Shown here piece after piece: positions 57,268 to 64,000 of a stretch of 64,000 nt of DNA (position 1 is its first letter; each line of letters opens with the position of its first letter). A program made the translations under genes and the position numbers. Under the pieces are notes generated by a model, which saw only the letters and a program-made list of their open reading frames with translations, ran no database searches and was not told where the DNA came from. Source of the DNA: Xanthomonas vesicatoria ATCC 35937. Lineage in GTDB: Bacteria > Pseudomonadota > Gammaproteobacteria > Xanthomonadales > Xanthomonadaceae. Location: assembly GCF_001908725.1 (NCBI RefSeq), contig NZ_CP018725.1, forward strand, positions 682,001 to 746,000, read 5' to 3'.

Positions 57268-57363
57268 CACCCTGGCCCACGGAAGCGGATCCACAGCGCC
57301 TTGCCGGCTTCCTGCTAGACTGCAGCCTAACGCCTGGTTTGCCGGGTGCCGTTTCCCGTCACG

Positions 57364-58242
57364 ATGTCCGAAGACGACAGTAGCCATACCTCAGAACCCT
57401 CCGAAAAACGCCGCAGTTGGCTCGAACGCCTGAGCGCGGCCTTCTCCGGCGAACCCCATACCCGCGACGAACTGGTCGCGTTGCTGCGGACTGCCGAGCA
57501 AGACGGCCTCATCGCCGCCGACACCTTGCGCATGATGGAAGGCGCGATCTCCGTGTCCGAGCTCACCGTGGGCGACGTGATGATTTCGCGCTCGCAGATG
57601 GTCTCGCTGCCGGTGGAAGCGCGCTTCATCGATCTGATGAAGCAGGTGGTCGAATCCGGCCACTCGCGCTTCCCGGTGCACGGCGAGAACAAGGACGAAG
57701 TGCTTGGCATCCTGCTGGCCAAAGACCTGTTGCGCGGTGTGGTTGCCGACAACGGGCCCGGCAACGTGCGCGAGCTGTTGCGCCCGGCGGTGCTGATCCC
57801 CGAGTCCAAGAAGCTCAACGTCCTGCTCAAGGAATTCCGCCTGTCGCGCAACCACATGGCGATCGTGGTGGACGAGTACGGCGGCGTTGCCGGCCTGGTC
57901 ACCATCGAAGACGTGCTGGAGCAGATCGTCGGCCAGATCGACGACGAGCACGACGATGCCGAAGAAGAGAATTCGCTGATTGCGATCCAGGCCGACGGCC
58001 GCTACGTGGTCGATGCGCTGACGCCGATCGAGGACTTCAACGAGCGCTTCGGTGCCGAGTTCCCTGACGACGAGTACGACACCGTGGGTGGCCTGGTCAC
58101 CGATGCGATCGGGCACCTGCCCGAGACCGGCGAAGAGCTGACGCTGGGCAGGTTTGCCTTCCGTGTGGCCAAGGCAGACGCGCGCCGCGTGCACGCCTTC
58201 CACGTCACCATCCTGCCGCCCGACCCGCAGGACGACGCTTGA
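57364..58242 (+). CDS. corC: CorC/HlyC family CBS protein
   Basis: A 292-aa cytosolic protein. Two CBS domains (about residues 70-195, VGDVMISRSQMVSLPVEARF, and LNVLLKEFRLSRNHMAIVVD followed by EYGGVAGLVTIEDVLEQIVG) precede the CorC_HlyC domain (about 205-290). In enterobacteria CorC is associated with magnesium and cobalt efflux by CorA. The ATG at 57364 starts the family N-terminus. Its stop overlaps the TTG of the next gene. Confidence 0.95.
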   Translation: MSEDDSSHTSEPSEKRRSWLERLSAAFSGEPHTRDELVALLRTAEQDGLIAADTLRMMEGAISVSELTVGDVMISRSQMVSLPVEARFIDLMKQVVESGHSRFPVHGENKDEVLGILLAKDLLRGVVADNGPGNVRELLRPAVLIPESKKLNVLLKEFRLSRNHMAIVVDEYGGVAGLVTIEDVLEQIVGQIDDEHDDAEEENSLIAIQADGRYVVDALTPIEDFNERFGAEFPDDEYDTVGGLVTDAIGHLPETGEELTLGRFAFRVAKADARRVHAFHVTILPPDPQDDA

Positions 58243-59504
58243 ACCTCGCACGCAGTTCCGCCACGGTGCGTCACCGCCGTGGTGCCTGGCAATGGGTCCG
58301 GTCCTGCGCGCTGCTCTTGCTGATGCTGTTGGTGGCGCCGCTTGCAGCAGCCCAGGGGGCGCAGACCGCTTCCCCGACCAGCACGCCTTCGCCCCGTGTC
58401 GGCGTGGTGACCATGCAGCCCGGCGAAGTGTTCTTCGAACGCTTCGGGCATGACGCCATCGTGGTGGTCGACCCGCTCACCCAGCAGGCGACCTCGTACA
58501 ACTTCGGCTTCTTCGACCCGAGCGAGGCGGACTTCGTGCCGCGTTTTGCGCGTGGCGAAATGATGTATTACCTGGTGGCGCTGCCGCTGGACGAAGACCT
58601 GTCGCAATACCGCAACGTTGGCCGCGGTGTCAGCGTGCAATGGCTGGATCTGCCGCCGGAGCAGGCGCGCGCGCTTGCCGATGGCCTGGCGGTCCGCAGC
58701 CAGCCGGAAAACGCCCGTTATCATTACGATTACTTCGAAGCCAACTGCGCCACCATGGTGCGCGACACCCTGGACCGTGCAATGGGTGGCGTGCTCAAGT
58801 CGCAACTGGCCGGGCGCTCGCGCGGCAATACCTTCCGTAGCGAAGCGGTGCGCCTGGCCTCCCCTGCCCCATGGATGTGGCTGGGCTTCGACCTGGGGCT
58901 GGGGCCGTACGCAGATCGCCCCTTGTCACGCTGGGAAGAAGCGTTCGTGCCGATGCGCCTGGCCGACAGCCTGACCCAGGTGCACAACAGCGCTGGCCGC
59001 CCGTTGGTGCAATCCACGCAGGTACTGCTGCCGCATCGCATCGCACCCGAGCCCGCCGAACAGCAGCGACATTGGTGGCCGTGGTTGCTGGCAGGCCTGC
59101 TGGTGGCCGCCGGCGCGCTGGCGCTGCGTCGCAGGCAACGTGTGCTGGCCAGGCTGGCGCTGCCGTTTTGGCTGCTGTGCGCCATCGGTGGCGGCCTGCT
59201 GGTGTATCTGTGGGGCTTCACCGCGCATCAATCCGCGTGGGCTAACCGCAATCTCTTGCTGGTCAATCCACTGTGTCTACTGCTGTGGTTCGGTGGCATT
59301 CGGCTGCAGCTGGGCCATCGGCCGGGCCGCTGGTTCAATGTGGTGTCTTGGCTGGTGGCAGCCGGAGCGCTGCTGGCATTGGTGATCCACTGGCTGTCGT
59401 TCCAGGCCCAGGACAACCTGCAGTGGGTAATGCTGCTGTTGCCGATCCATGTCGCGCTCGCGCTCGCTCTGCGGCCACGTGACTTGTCGCTGCGCGCACG
59501 CTGA
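58239..59504 (+). CDS. DUF4105 membrane protein
   Basis: A 421-aa protein. A signal or anchor helix (about residues 20-38, VRSCALLLLMLLVAPLAA) is followed by a DUF4105 domain with VTMQPGEVFFERFGHDAIVV, YNFGFFDPSEADFVPRFARG and YDYFEANCATMVRDTLDRAM. The C-terminal 120 residues hold four to five membrane helices. The Asn-Cys-Ala motif in the middle resembles a cysteine peptidase-like Cys (YFEANCAT), but activity is unproven. Start is TTG overlapping the corC stop (TTGA). In E. coli this place holds lnt. Confidence 0.82.
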   Translation: MNLARSSATVRHRRGAWQWVRSCALLLLMLLVAPLAAAQGAQTASPTSTPSPRVGVVTMQPGEVFFERFGHDAIVVVDPLTQQATSYNFGFFDPSEADFVPRFARGEMMYYLVALPLDEDLSQYRNVGRGVSVQWLDLPPEQARALADGLAVRSQPENARYHYDYFEANCATMVRDTLDRAMGGVLKSQLAGRSRGNTFRSEAVRLASPAPWMWLGFDLGLGPYADRPLSRWEEAFVPMRLADSLTQVHNSAGRPLVQSTQVLLPHRIAPEPAEQQRHWWPWLLAGLLVAAGALALRRRQRVLARLALPFWLLCAIGGGLLVYLWGFTAHQSAWANRNLLLVNPLCLLLWFGGIRLQLGHRPGRWFNVVSWLVAAGALLALVIHWLSFQAQDNLQWVMLLLPIHVALALALRPRDLSLRAR

Positions 59505-59518
59505 TCCAGGATGCGCCC

Positions 59519-60520
59519 ATGAACAACCACGGTCGCCATCCAGACAACCCCTCCTGCGTCATCACCTGCGCTCACTATGACGGCGAAGGCAAACGGCACG
59601 ACATCAGTCTCGAACAGATCAGCGACGAGTTGCAGCGCCCGGATGGCTTTGTCTGGGTTGGTCTGTACGAACCGCAGGAATCGGTGCTGCGCAAGTTGCA
59701 GGAAGAGTTCGGCCTGCACGACCTGGCCATCGAGGACGCGCTCAAGGCGCATCAACGCCCCAAGGCCGAGAGTTACGGCAATTCACTATTCGTGGTGGTC
59801 AACACCGCGCAACTGGTCAACGAACGCATCCGCTACGGTGAAACGCATGCCTTCCTTGGCGCACGCTTTTTGCTCACCGTGCGCCATGGTGCATCGCTTT
59901 CCTATACCCCGGTGCGCCACCGCGTGGAGCGCGAGCCGGCGATGCTGCGCATGGGCTCGGCATTCTGTCTCTACGGTGTGCTGGACTTTGTGGTCGACAA
60001 TTACCTGCCGATCATGGACGAGTTCCGCGACACCCTGGAAGGTCTGGAAAAGGACATCTTCGCGGAGAACTACAAGCGCGAAACGGTCGTACGGCTTTAC
60101 GAACTCAAGCGCGAACTCAACAAGATGCGGCTGGTGGTGGCACCGCTGCAGGACGTGCTCTCTCACCTCAAACGCAACCCCGGCTCGTTGATTCATGGCG
60201 AAGTGGGCGTCTACCTGCGCGATGTGCTGGATCACGCCGTACGCATCAATGACGCCATCGACACCTTGCGCGAGATGCTGGGCACTGCCTTGAGCGTCAA
60301 TCTGTCGATGGTGACGCTGGCCCAGGGCGAAACCGTCAAGCGCCTGGGCGCCTGGGCTGCCCTATTGGCCGCGCCTACGCTGATCACCAGCTGGTATGGC
60401 ATGAACTTCACCCACATGCCCGAACTCGACAAGCCCTACGCCTACCCATTACTGGTGGGCGCCGTGGTGGCCTCGTGCCTGGTGCTGTATCGCCTGTTCA
60501 AGCGCGCGCGGTGGCTGTAG
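59519..60520 (+). CDS. corA: Magnesium transporter CorA
   Basis: A 333-aa channel protein. The N-terminal cytoplasmic part (residues 1-265) has the long helix region; two C-terminal membrane helices follow, with the selectivity motif YGMNFTHMPEL between them (about residue 300). It takes up magnesium and cobalt. The gene follows the DUF4105 gene by 14 bases and is downstream of corC, linking the two Cor proteins in one cluster. Confidence 0.96.
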   Translation: MNNHGRHPDNPSCVITCAHYDGEGKRHDISLEQISDELQRPDGFVWVGLYEPQESVLRKLQEEFGLHDLAIEDALKAHQRPKAESYGNSLFVVVNTAQLVNERIRYGETHAFLGARFLLTVRHGASLSYTPVRHRVEREPAMLRMGSAFCLYGVLDFVVDNYLPIMDEFRDTLEGLEKDIFAENYKRETVVRLYELKRELNKMRLVVAPLQDVLSHLKRNPGSLIHGEVGVYLRDVLDHAVRINDAIDTLREMLGTALSVNLSMVTLAQGETVKRLGAWAALLAAPTLITSWYGMNFTHMPELDKPYAYPLLVGAVVASCLVLYRLFKRARWL

Positions 60521-60792
60521 GCCGCTTTGCTGCCGGGATTGGGAGTTGGGATTCGGGATTGGTTGGAGCGGATTTGCTGATTGCTGATCCGGCTTGAGCG
60601 AGTTGTGTGTCGATGGCTGGCGCGTTGATCGTTTAACCCAGACTGTTCGATGCCTGCCGGTTTCTTTGGCCCGCGCATGAGTCAATCAGCCCTCATGTGC
60701 CCCTTATCCGGCCTTCGGGCACCTTCTCCCTGCGGGAGAAGAAAGCGCCCTGGCCTTTGCGAATCCCGAATCCCCAATCCCAATCCCAGCCC
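60521..60792. repeat. Intergenic element with GGGATT inverted repeats
   Basis: GGGATTGGGAGTTGGGATTC at 60535-60554 and its near-complement at 60761-60788 (GAATCCCGAATCCCCAATCC) bound about 250 bases. Inside are a perfect hairpin CTTCTCCC-TGC-GGGAGAAG (60723-60741) and a CCGGCCTTCGGGC sequence. No protein is encoded. It looks like a REP-derived or MITE-like unit recurrent in Xanthomonas. Confidence 0.55.
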
Positions 60793-62157
60793 TCAAGCCA
60801 CATAGATCGTCTTGATGTTCATAAATTCATGTATGCCATGGTCGGCGAGCTCGCGGCCGAAGCCAGAGCGCTTGATGCCACCGAACGGCAACCGCACGTC
60901 GCTCTTGACCACCGAATTGACGAAGGCCGCACCGCACTGCAGTTGCTGCGCCACGCGTTCGCCGCGCCTGGCGTCGGCAGTCCAGACACTGCCGCCCAGG
61001 CCAAAGGTGGTGTCGTTGGCCACGCACACCGCTTCAGCCTCGTCGGCCACACGAATGATCGAGGCCACCGGGCCGAAGAATTCTTCCTCGTAGGCAGGCA
61101 TGCCGGGGGCGACCTGGTCGAGTATCGTGGCCGGGTAGCCGGCATGCGAGCCCGGTACCGGTTCGCCGCCCAGCAATACCTTGGCGCCCTTTTCCACGCT
61201 GGCCTGCACTTGCTTGTGCAATTCGTCGCGCAGGTCGGCGCGTGCCATCGGTGCGAGCGTGCTGCTGTCCTGCCGCGGGTCGCCGATCACGCGCTTGGCG
61301 GCCGCCGCGACAAAGCGTTCGATGAACTGGTCGGCAATGGCGTCGACCACGATGAAACGCTTGGCTGCGATGCAGGTCTGCCCGCTATTGTCGAAGCGCG
61401 ACTGCACTGCAGATTGCACTGTGTGCTCAAGATCGGCGTCTTCCAGGACCACGAAGGCGTCGCTACCACCCAACTCCATCACGCATTTCTTCAGCTGGTC
61501 GCCTGCATTGGCGGCCAACGAGCGGCCTGCACGTTCGCTGCCGGTCAAGGTGACCGCAGCGATGCGGTCGTCGCGCAGCACATCGGCGGCCTGGTCGTTG
61601 TCGATATGCAGCACGTCGAAGACACCCGGCGGAATGCCGGCAGCATCGAGCACGTCCTTCATGGCATCGGCGCAACGCGGCACATTGCTGGCGTGCTTGA
61701 GCAGCGCCACATTGCCGGCCATCAGGCCCGGGGCGAGAAAGCGAAACGCCTGCCACAGCGGAAAGTTCCAGGGCATCACCGCAAATACGCAACCCAGCGG
61801 CTCATAGCGCACATAGCTGGACTGCGCCTCGGTTGGAATCTCGTGCGGCGCCAGGTACTCGGCAGCATGGTCGGCGTAGTACGCGCAGGCCTGCGCACAC
61901 TTGTCGACTTCGGCCAACGCCTCGTGGCGCAACTTGCCCATTTCGGCAGTCATGATGCGCTGCAAGTCCTCGCGCCGCTTGGTCAGCTCTTCGCCGACCC
62001 GGTGCAGCAAGGCGCCGCGCTCGGCCAGCGGCAACGCAGCCCAGGCCGGGAAGGCCTTGGCGGAAGCGGCCAGGCGCGCTTCGATGCCGGCGGCGTCCAG
62101 GGTCTGCTGGGTGTGCTCGACCTGACCGTTGGCCGGGTTGACAGTGTCGTAGGACAT
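60793..62157 (-). CDS. gabD: NAD(P)-dependent succinate-semialdehyde dehydrogenase type (GabD)
   Basis: A 454-aa aldehyde dehydrogenase. The cofactor site has VMPWNFPLWQAFRFLAPGLM and LTGSERAGRSLAANAG. The general base is the Glu in CVMELGGSDAFVVLE (about residue 232) and the nucleophile is the Cys in NSGQTCIAAKRFIV (about 266). The C-terminus has EEEFFGPVASIIRV. It is closest to the short SSADH group (about 455 aa) that oxidises succinate semialdehyde; exact specificity is not certain. GGAGA before the ATG at 62157 sets the start; an upstream ATG at 62184 would add nine residues. It is monocistronic. Confidence 0.88.
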   Translation of the reverse strand: MSYDTVNPANGQVEHTQQTLDAAGIEARLAASAKAFPAWAALPLAERGALLHRVGEELTKRREDLQRIMTAEMGKLRHEALAEVDKCAQACAYYADHAAEYLAPHEIPTEAQSSYVRYEPLGCVFAVMPWNFPLWQAFRFLAPGLMAGNVALLKHASNVPRCADAMKDVLDAAGIPPGVFDVLHIDNDQAADVLRDDRIAAVTLTGSERAGRSLAANAGDQLKKCVMELGGSDAFVVLEDADLEHTVQSAVQSRFDNSGQTCIAAKRFIVVDAIADQFIERFVAAAAKRVIGDPRQDSSTLAPMARADLRDELHKQVQASVEKGAKVLLGGEPVPGSHAGYPATILDQVAPGMPAYEEEFFGPVASIIRVADEAEAVCVANDTTFGLGGSVWTADARRGERVAQQLQCGAAFVNSVVKSDVRLPFGGIKRSGFGRELADHGIHEFMNIKTIYVA

Positions 62158-62417
62158 GGCGTTCTCCAGTAGCAAGGCCGCCATCCTAGTCGCCAGAAAG
62201 TTTTTGCCGCGTCACAGCCGGCTGAAATCGGTGCAACGCTGTGTTTGCCGGCGCTGCGACGCAATGCGGCGCCGGCAGCGCGCAACACGAACCTGATGGC
62301 GTCTGAATACAGCTTCCGGAACAACGTAACGGAAGATGCCATGCCCCATGGTTCAACCGCACAAACTGCTCTAGCATCGCGCAGTGGCAGATTCACTCTT
62401 CATGGAAGAACACTACG

Positions 62418-62828
62418 ATGCGCCGAGATCTCGTTGTTCTGGTTGTCCTTGTCACCTGCGCGTGCCTTCCCGGCTGCGCCGCCTTCCAGGATCTCTTGCG
62501 TGGTCCGCGGCCCGGCCCGGCCGGGTTTGTCACCGTGAGCTGCAACAGCCTGATGCCCGATTCCGCGCAACCCTGCGAGGAAGAGGCACAGCGCGCGTGC
62601 TCGGACACGGCCATCCGCCAACTCATTACCGCGCGTTCATCGCCGAACATGGTCACGATCTTTCCCGAGAAGCGAAAATCCAAGGGCGACGACAAGAACA
62701 GCCGCAAGGACCGCGCCGACGAACAATCCAGGGTCGAGCAACACGGCTACGACATCACGGCCGAATATCAGTGCTACCTGACCAAGCCGCAGCCCTGGGA
62801 TAGCGGTTACACGCCACCAACCCGGTAA
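62418..62828 (+). CDS. Small lipoprotein of unknown function
   Basis: A 136-aa protein with a lipoprotein signal (VLVVLVTCACLPGC, lipobox LPGC). The mature part is Lys/Arg/Asp-rich (KRKSKGDDKNSRKDRADE), and four Cys residues are visible, including NSLMPDSAQPC, ARC-type QRACSD and YQCYLTKP. I recognise no family. GGAAGA precedes the ATG. It is convergent with the polyamine transporter genes and divergent from gabD. Confidence 0.75.
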   Translation: MRRDLVVLVVLVTCACLPGCAAFQDLLRGPRPGPAGFVTVSCNSLMPDSAQPCEEEAQRACSDTAIRQLITARSSPNMVTIFPEKRKSKGDDKNSRKDRADEQSRVEQHGYDITAEYQCYLTKPQPWDSGYTPPTR

Positions 62829-62979
62829 GAGCGTCCCATCGAAGTGTGGCGCGCATTGGCAGGCAGGCGTATCAAACAATTGGAACCGATTTGCAGCCTT
62901 CACGCGCAGGTGGCTTAAGCGCTTGTCTGTCTGGCGGCCGGCCGCTGCGGTCCATTGGCCAGCTCAGCGGTGGCGCGCT

Positions 62980-63828
62980 TCAGGGAGTGGCTTGCAGCGC
63001 AAGTTGCTGATCGCGCTGCCGGCGTTTTTCGCTGCGCGCCAGCAACCACCAGCCGATTACCGCGGCGATCGACACCGCCAGCACCATCACCGTGGCCAGT
63101 GCGTTGATCTTGGGGCTGATGCCCAGCCGAACGGAGGAGAACACCTTGATCGGCAGTGTGGTGGAGCTGGGCCCGGCCAGGAAGCTGGCAATCACCACAT
63201 CGTCCAGCGACAGCGTAAAGGCAAGCAGCCAACCCGATGCGAGCGCCGGGGCGATGATCGGCAAGGTGATCAAAAAGAACACTTTCAGCGGTGTGGCCCC
63301 CAGGTCCATCGCGGCTTCTTCCAACGAGCGGTCCAGCTCCTGCAGGCGGGAGGAAATCACCACGGTGACGAAGGACACGGTGAAGGTGACATGCGCGACC
63401 CAGATCGCCACTGCCCCGCGTGGTGCGATGCCGAGTATGCCGCCCATCGAGACCAGCAACAGCAGGATCGACAAGCCAATGATCACCTCAGGCATCACCA
63501 ACGGAGCGGTGATCAGCGCGCCGAACAGCGTTTTGCCGGGAAACCGCCGCATGCGCACCATCGCCATCGCAGCCATCGTGCCCAGCACCATCGACGCGCA
63601 AGCCGTCCAGAACGCGATTTCCAGGCTGACCCACGCCGCCTCCAGCAATTGCCGGTCGCGCAGCAATTCGCCATACCAGCGCGTCGAAAATCCGCCCCAC
63701 ACCGTGGCAAGACGCGAGGCGTTGAACGAGTACACCATCAGCAACAGGATCGGCAGATACAAAAACCCGAACCCCAGCGCAAGCACACTGCCACCGAGCA
63801 CGCGCCCACCGCGCGAGGCGCGCATCAT
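62980..63828 (-). CDS. potI: Spermidine/putrescine ABC transporter permease (PotI/PotC type)
   Basis: A 282-aa inner-membrane permease with six predicted helices. The binding-protein-dependent transport signature EAAMDLGATPLKVFFLITLP is at about residues 175-195, where the cytoplasmic EAA loop touches the ATPase. The N-terminal LALGFGFLYLPILLLMVYSF and FSTRWYGELLRDRQLLEAAW are typical of the PotC/PotI group. Two adjacent ATGs (63828 and 63825) are possible. The upstream gene ends at 63830, two bases before its start. Confidence 0.92.
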   Translation of the reverse strand: MMRASRGGRVLGGSVLALGFGFLYLPILLLMVYSFNASRLATVWGGFSTRWYGELLRDRQLLEAAWVSLEIAFWTACASMVLGTMAAMAMVRMRRFPGKTLFGALITAPLVMPEVIIGLSILLLLVSMGGILGIAPRGAVAIWVAHVTFTVSFVTVVISSRLQELDRSLEEAAMDLGATPLKVFFLITLPIIAPALASGWLLAFTLSLDDVVIASFLAGPSSTTLPIKVFSSVRLGISPKINALATVMVLAVSIAAVIGWWLLARSEKRRQRDQQLALQATP

Positions 63829-63829
63829 G

Positions 63830-64000
63830 TCAGCCGCCCTTCCAGCTCGCGCTGCTGGTAACGGTGGAAGATCACGATCGGCACCAGCAGCAATACCAGC
63901 ATGACGGTGGCCACCGCAGCGGCCACCGGCCAGTCGCGATTATTGAAGAATTCGCCCCACAGCACGCGGCCGATTATCAAGGTATCGGGGCCGCCCAGCA
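63830..64000 (-). CDS. potH: Spermidine/putrescine ABC transporter permease PotH/PotB type, partial
   Basis: The window edge cuts this gene; only the last 56 codons and the stop are seen. They read GEFFNNRDWPVAAAVATVML, a membrane helix, then PIVIFHRYQQRELEGRLT and a stop. This end is typical of the PotH permease that pairs with PotI. The two genes are in tandem, TGA then ATG two bases on. The rest of the transporter (potF, potG) should lie beyond the window. Confidence 0.88.

Noticed and set aside
60697..62172. A 491-codon open frame on the plus strand
   Set aside because: It is the complement of the aldehyde dehydrogenase gene; high-GC DNA gives long antisense frames and the translation has no domain.
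1..64000. CRISPR arrays and insertion sequences
   Set aside because: No regularly spaced repeats and no transposase-like protein were seen anywhere in the window.

Overview
The window is chromosomal DNA from a high-GC gammaproteobacterium, most likely a plant-associated Xanthomonas (Lysobacterales). The basis is gene content and order: a FimX/Filp-type c-di-GMP receptor, phaB-phaR, the nnr-tsaE-amiC-mutL cluster divergent from queG, sspA-sspB next to petABC, miaB-phoH-ybeY-corC, and a DNA ligase D of the PE-LIG-POL layout. Almost all genes have high-GC third codon positions. The exception is a tRNA-linked island at about 28.6-33.7 kb. The assignment comes from recognised protein families, not from a database search.

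Layout. 0-6.1 kb: a GST, a cold-shock gene, YaiI- and YaeQ-family genes, a FAD oxidoreductase and fimX. 6.1-19.9 kb: htpX, gluQRS, phaB-phaR, then a long leftward cluster (nnr > tsaE > amiC > mutL > DUF1684 lipoprotein > TraB/GumN) with queG and xseA running the other way. 20-28.5 kb: a VirJ/AcvB-like protein, a formylglycine-enzyme-fold lipoprotein, rnd, ligD with a small DUF3606 gene, and an H-NS-family gene. 28.57-28.64 kb: tRNA-Ala(CGC). 28.65-33.74 kb: a ~5.1-kb integrated element carrying a P4-type integrase, a lower-GC gene of unknown function, a small membrane protein, a YecR-like lipoprotein, an XRE regulator, a ParB-domain protein and AlpA. 33.9-43.1 kb: a small hydrophilic protein, a GAF-GGDEF protein with a broken active site, an mcp-cheW pair with a sigma-28 type promoter, a 3-methyladenine glycosylase and the giant helicase Lhr. 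43.5-53.9 kb: sspA-sspB, the cytochrome bc1 operon petABC, a lytic transglycosylase, a WYL regulator divergent from a GST, and miaB. 54-60.5 kb: a cluster of DnaA-box-like sites upstream of phoH, then ybeY, corC, a DUF4105 protein and corA. 60.5-64 kb: an inverted-repeat intergenic element, an aldehyde dehydrogenase (gabD type), a lipoprotein and the permease genes of a polyamine ABC transporter, the last one cut by the window edge.

How the genes work together. Most of the window is housekeeping: envelope (amiC, lytic transglycosylase, htpX), tRNA/rRNA modification (gluQRS, tsaE, queG, miaB, ybeY), DNA repair (mutL, xseA, ligD, mpg, lhr) and respiration (petABC). Signalling is represented by two proteins with degenerate GGDEF motifs and one chemoreceptor operon. 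The least explained parts are the tRNA-Ala island, especially the gene at 30046-31032, and the DnaA-box cluster at 54.48-54.64 kb. No insertion sequence, CRISPR array or rRNA operon was seen.
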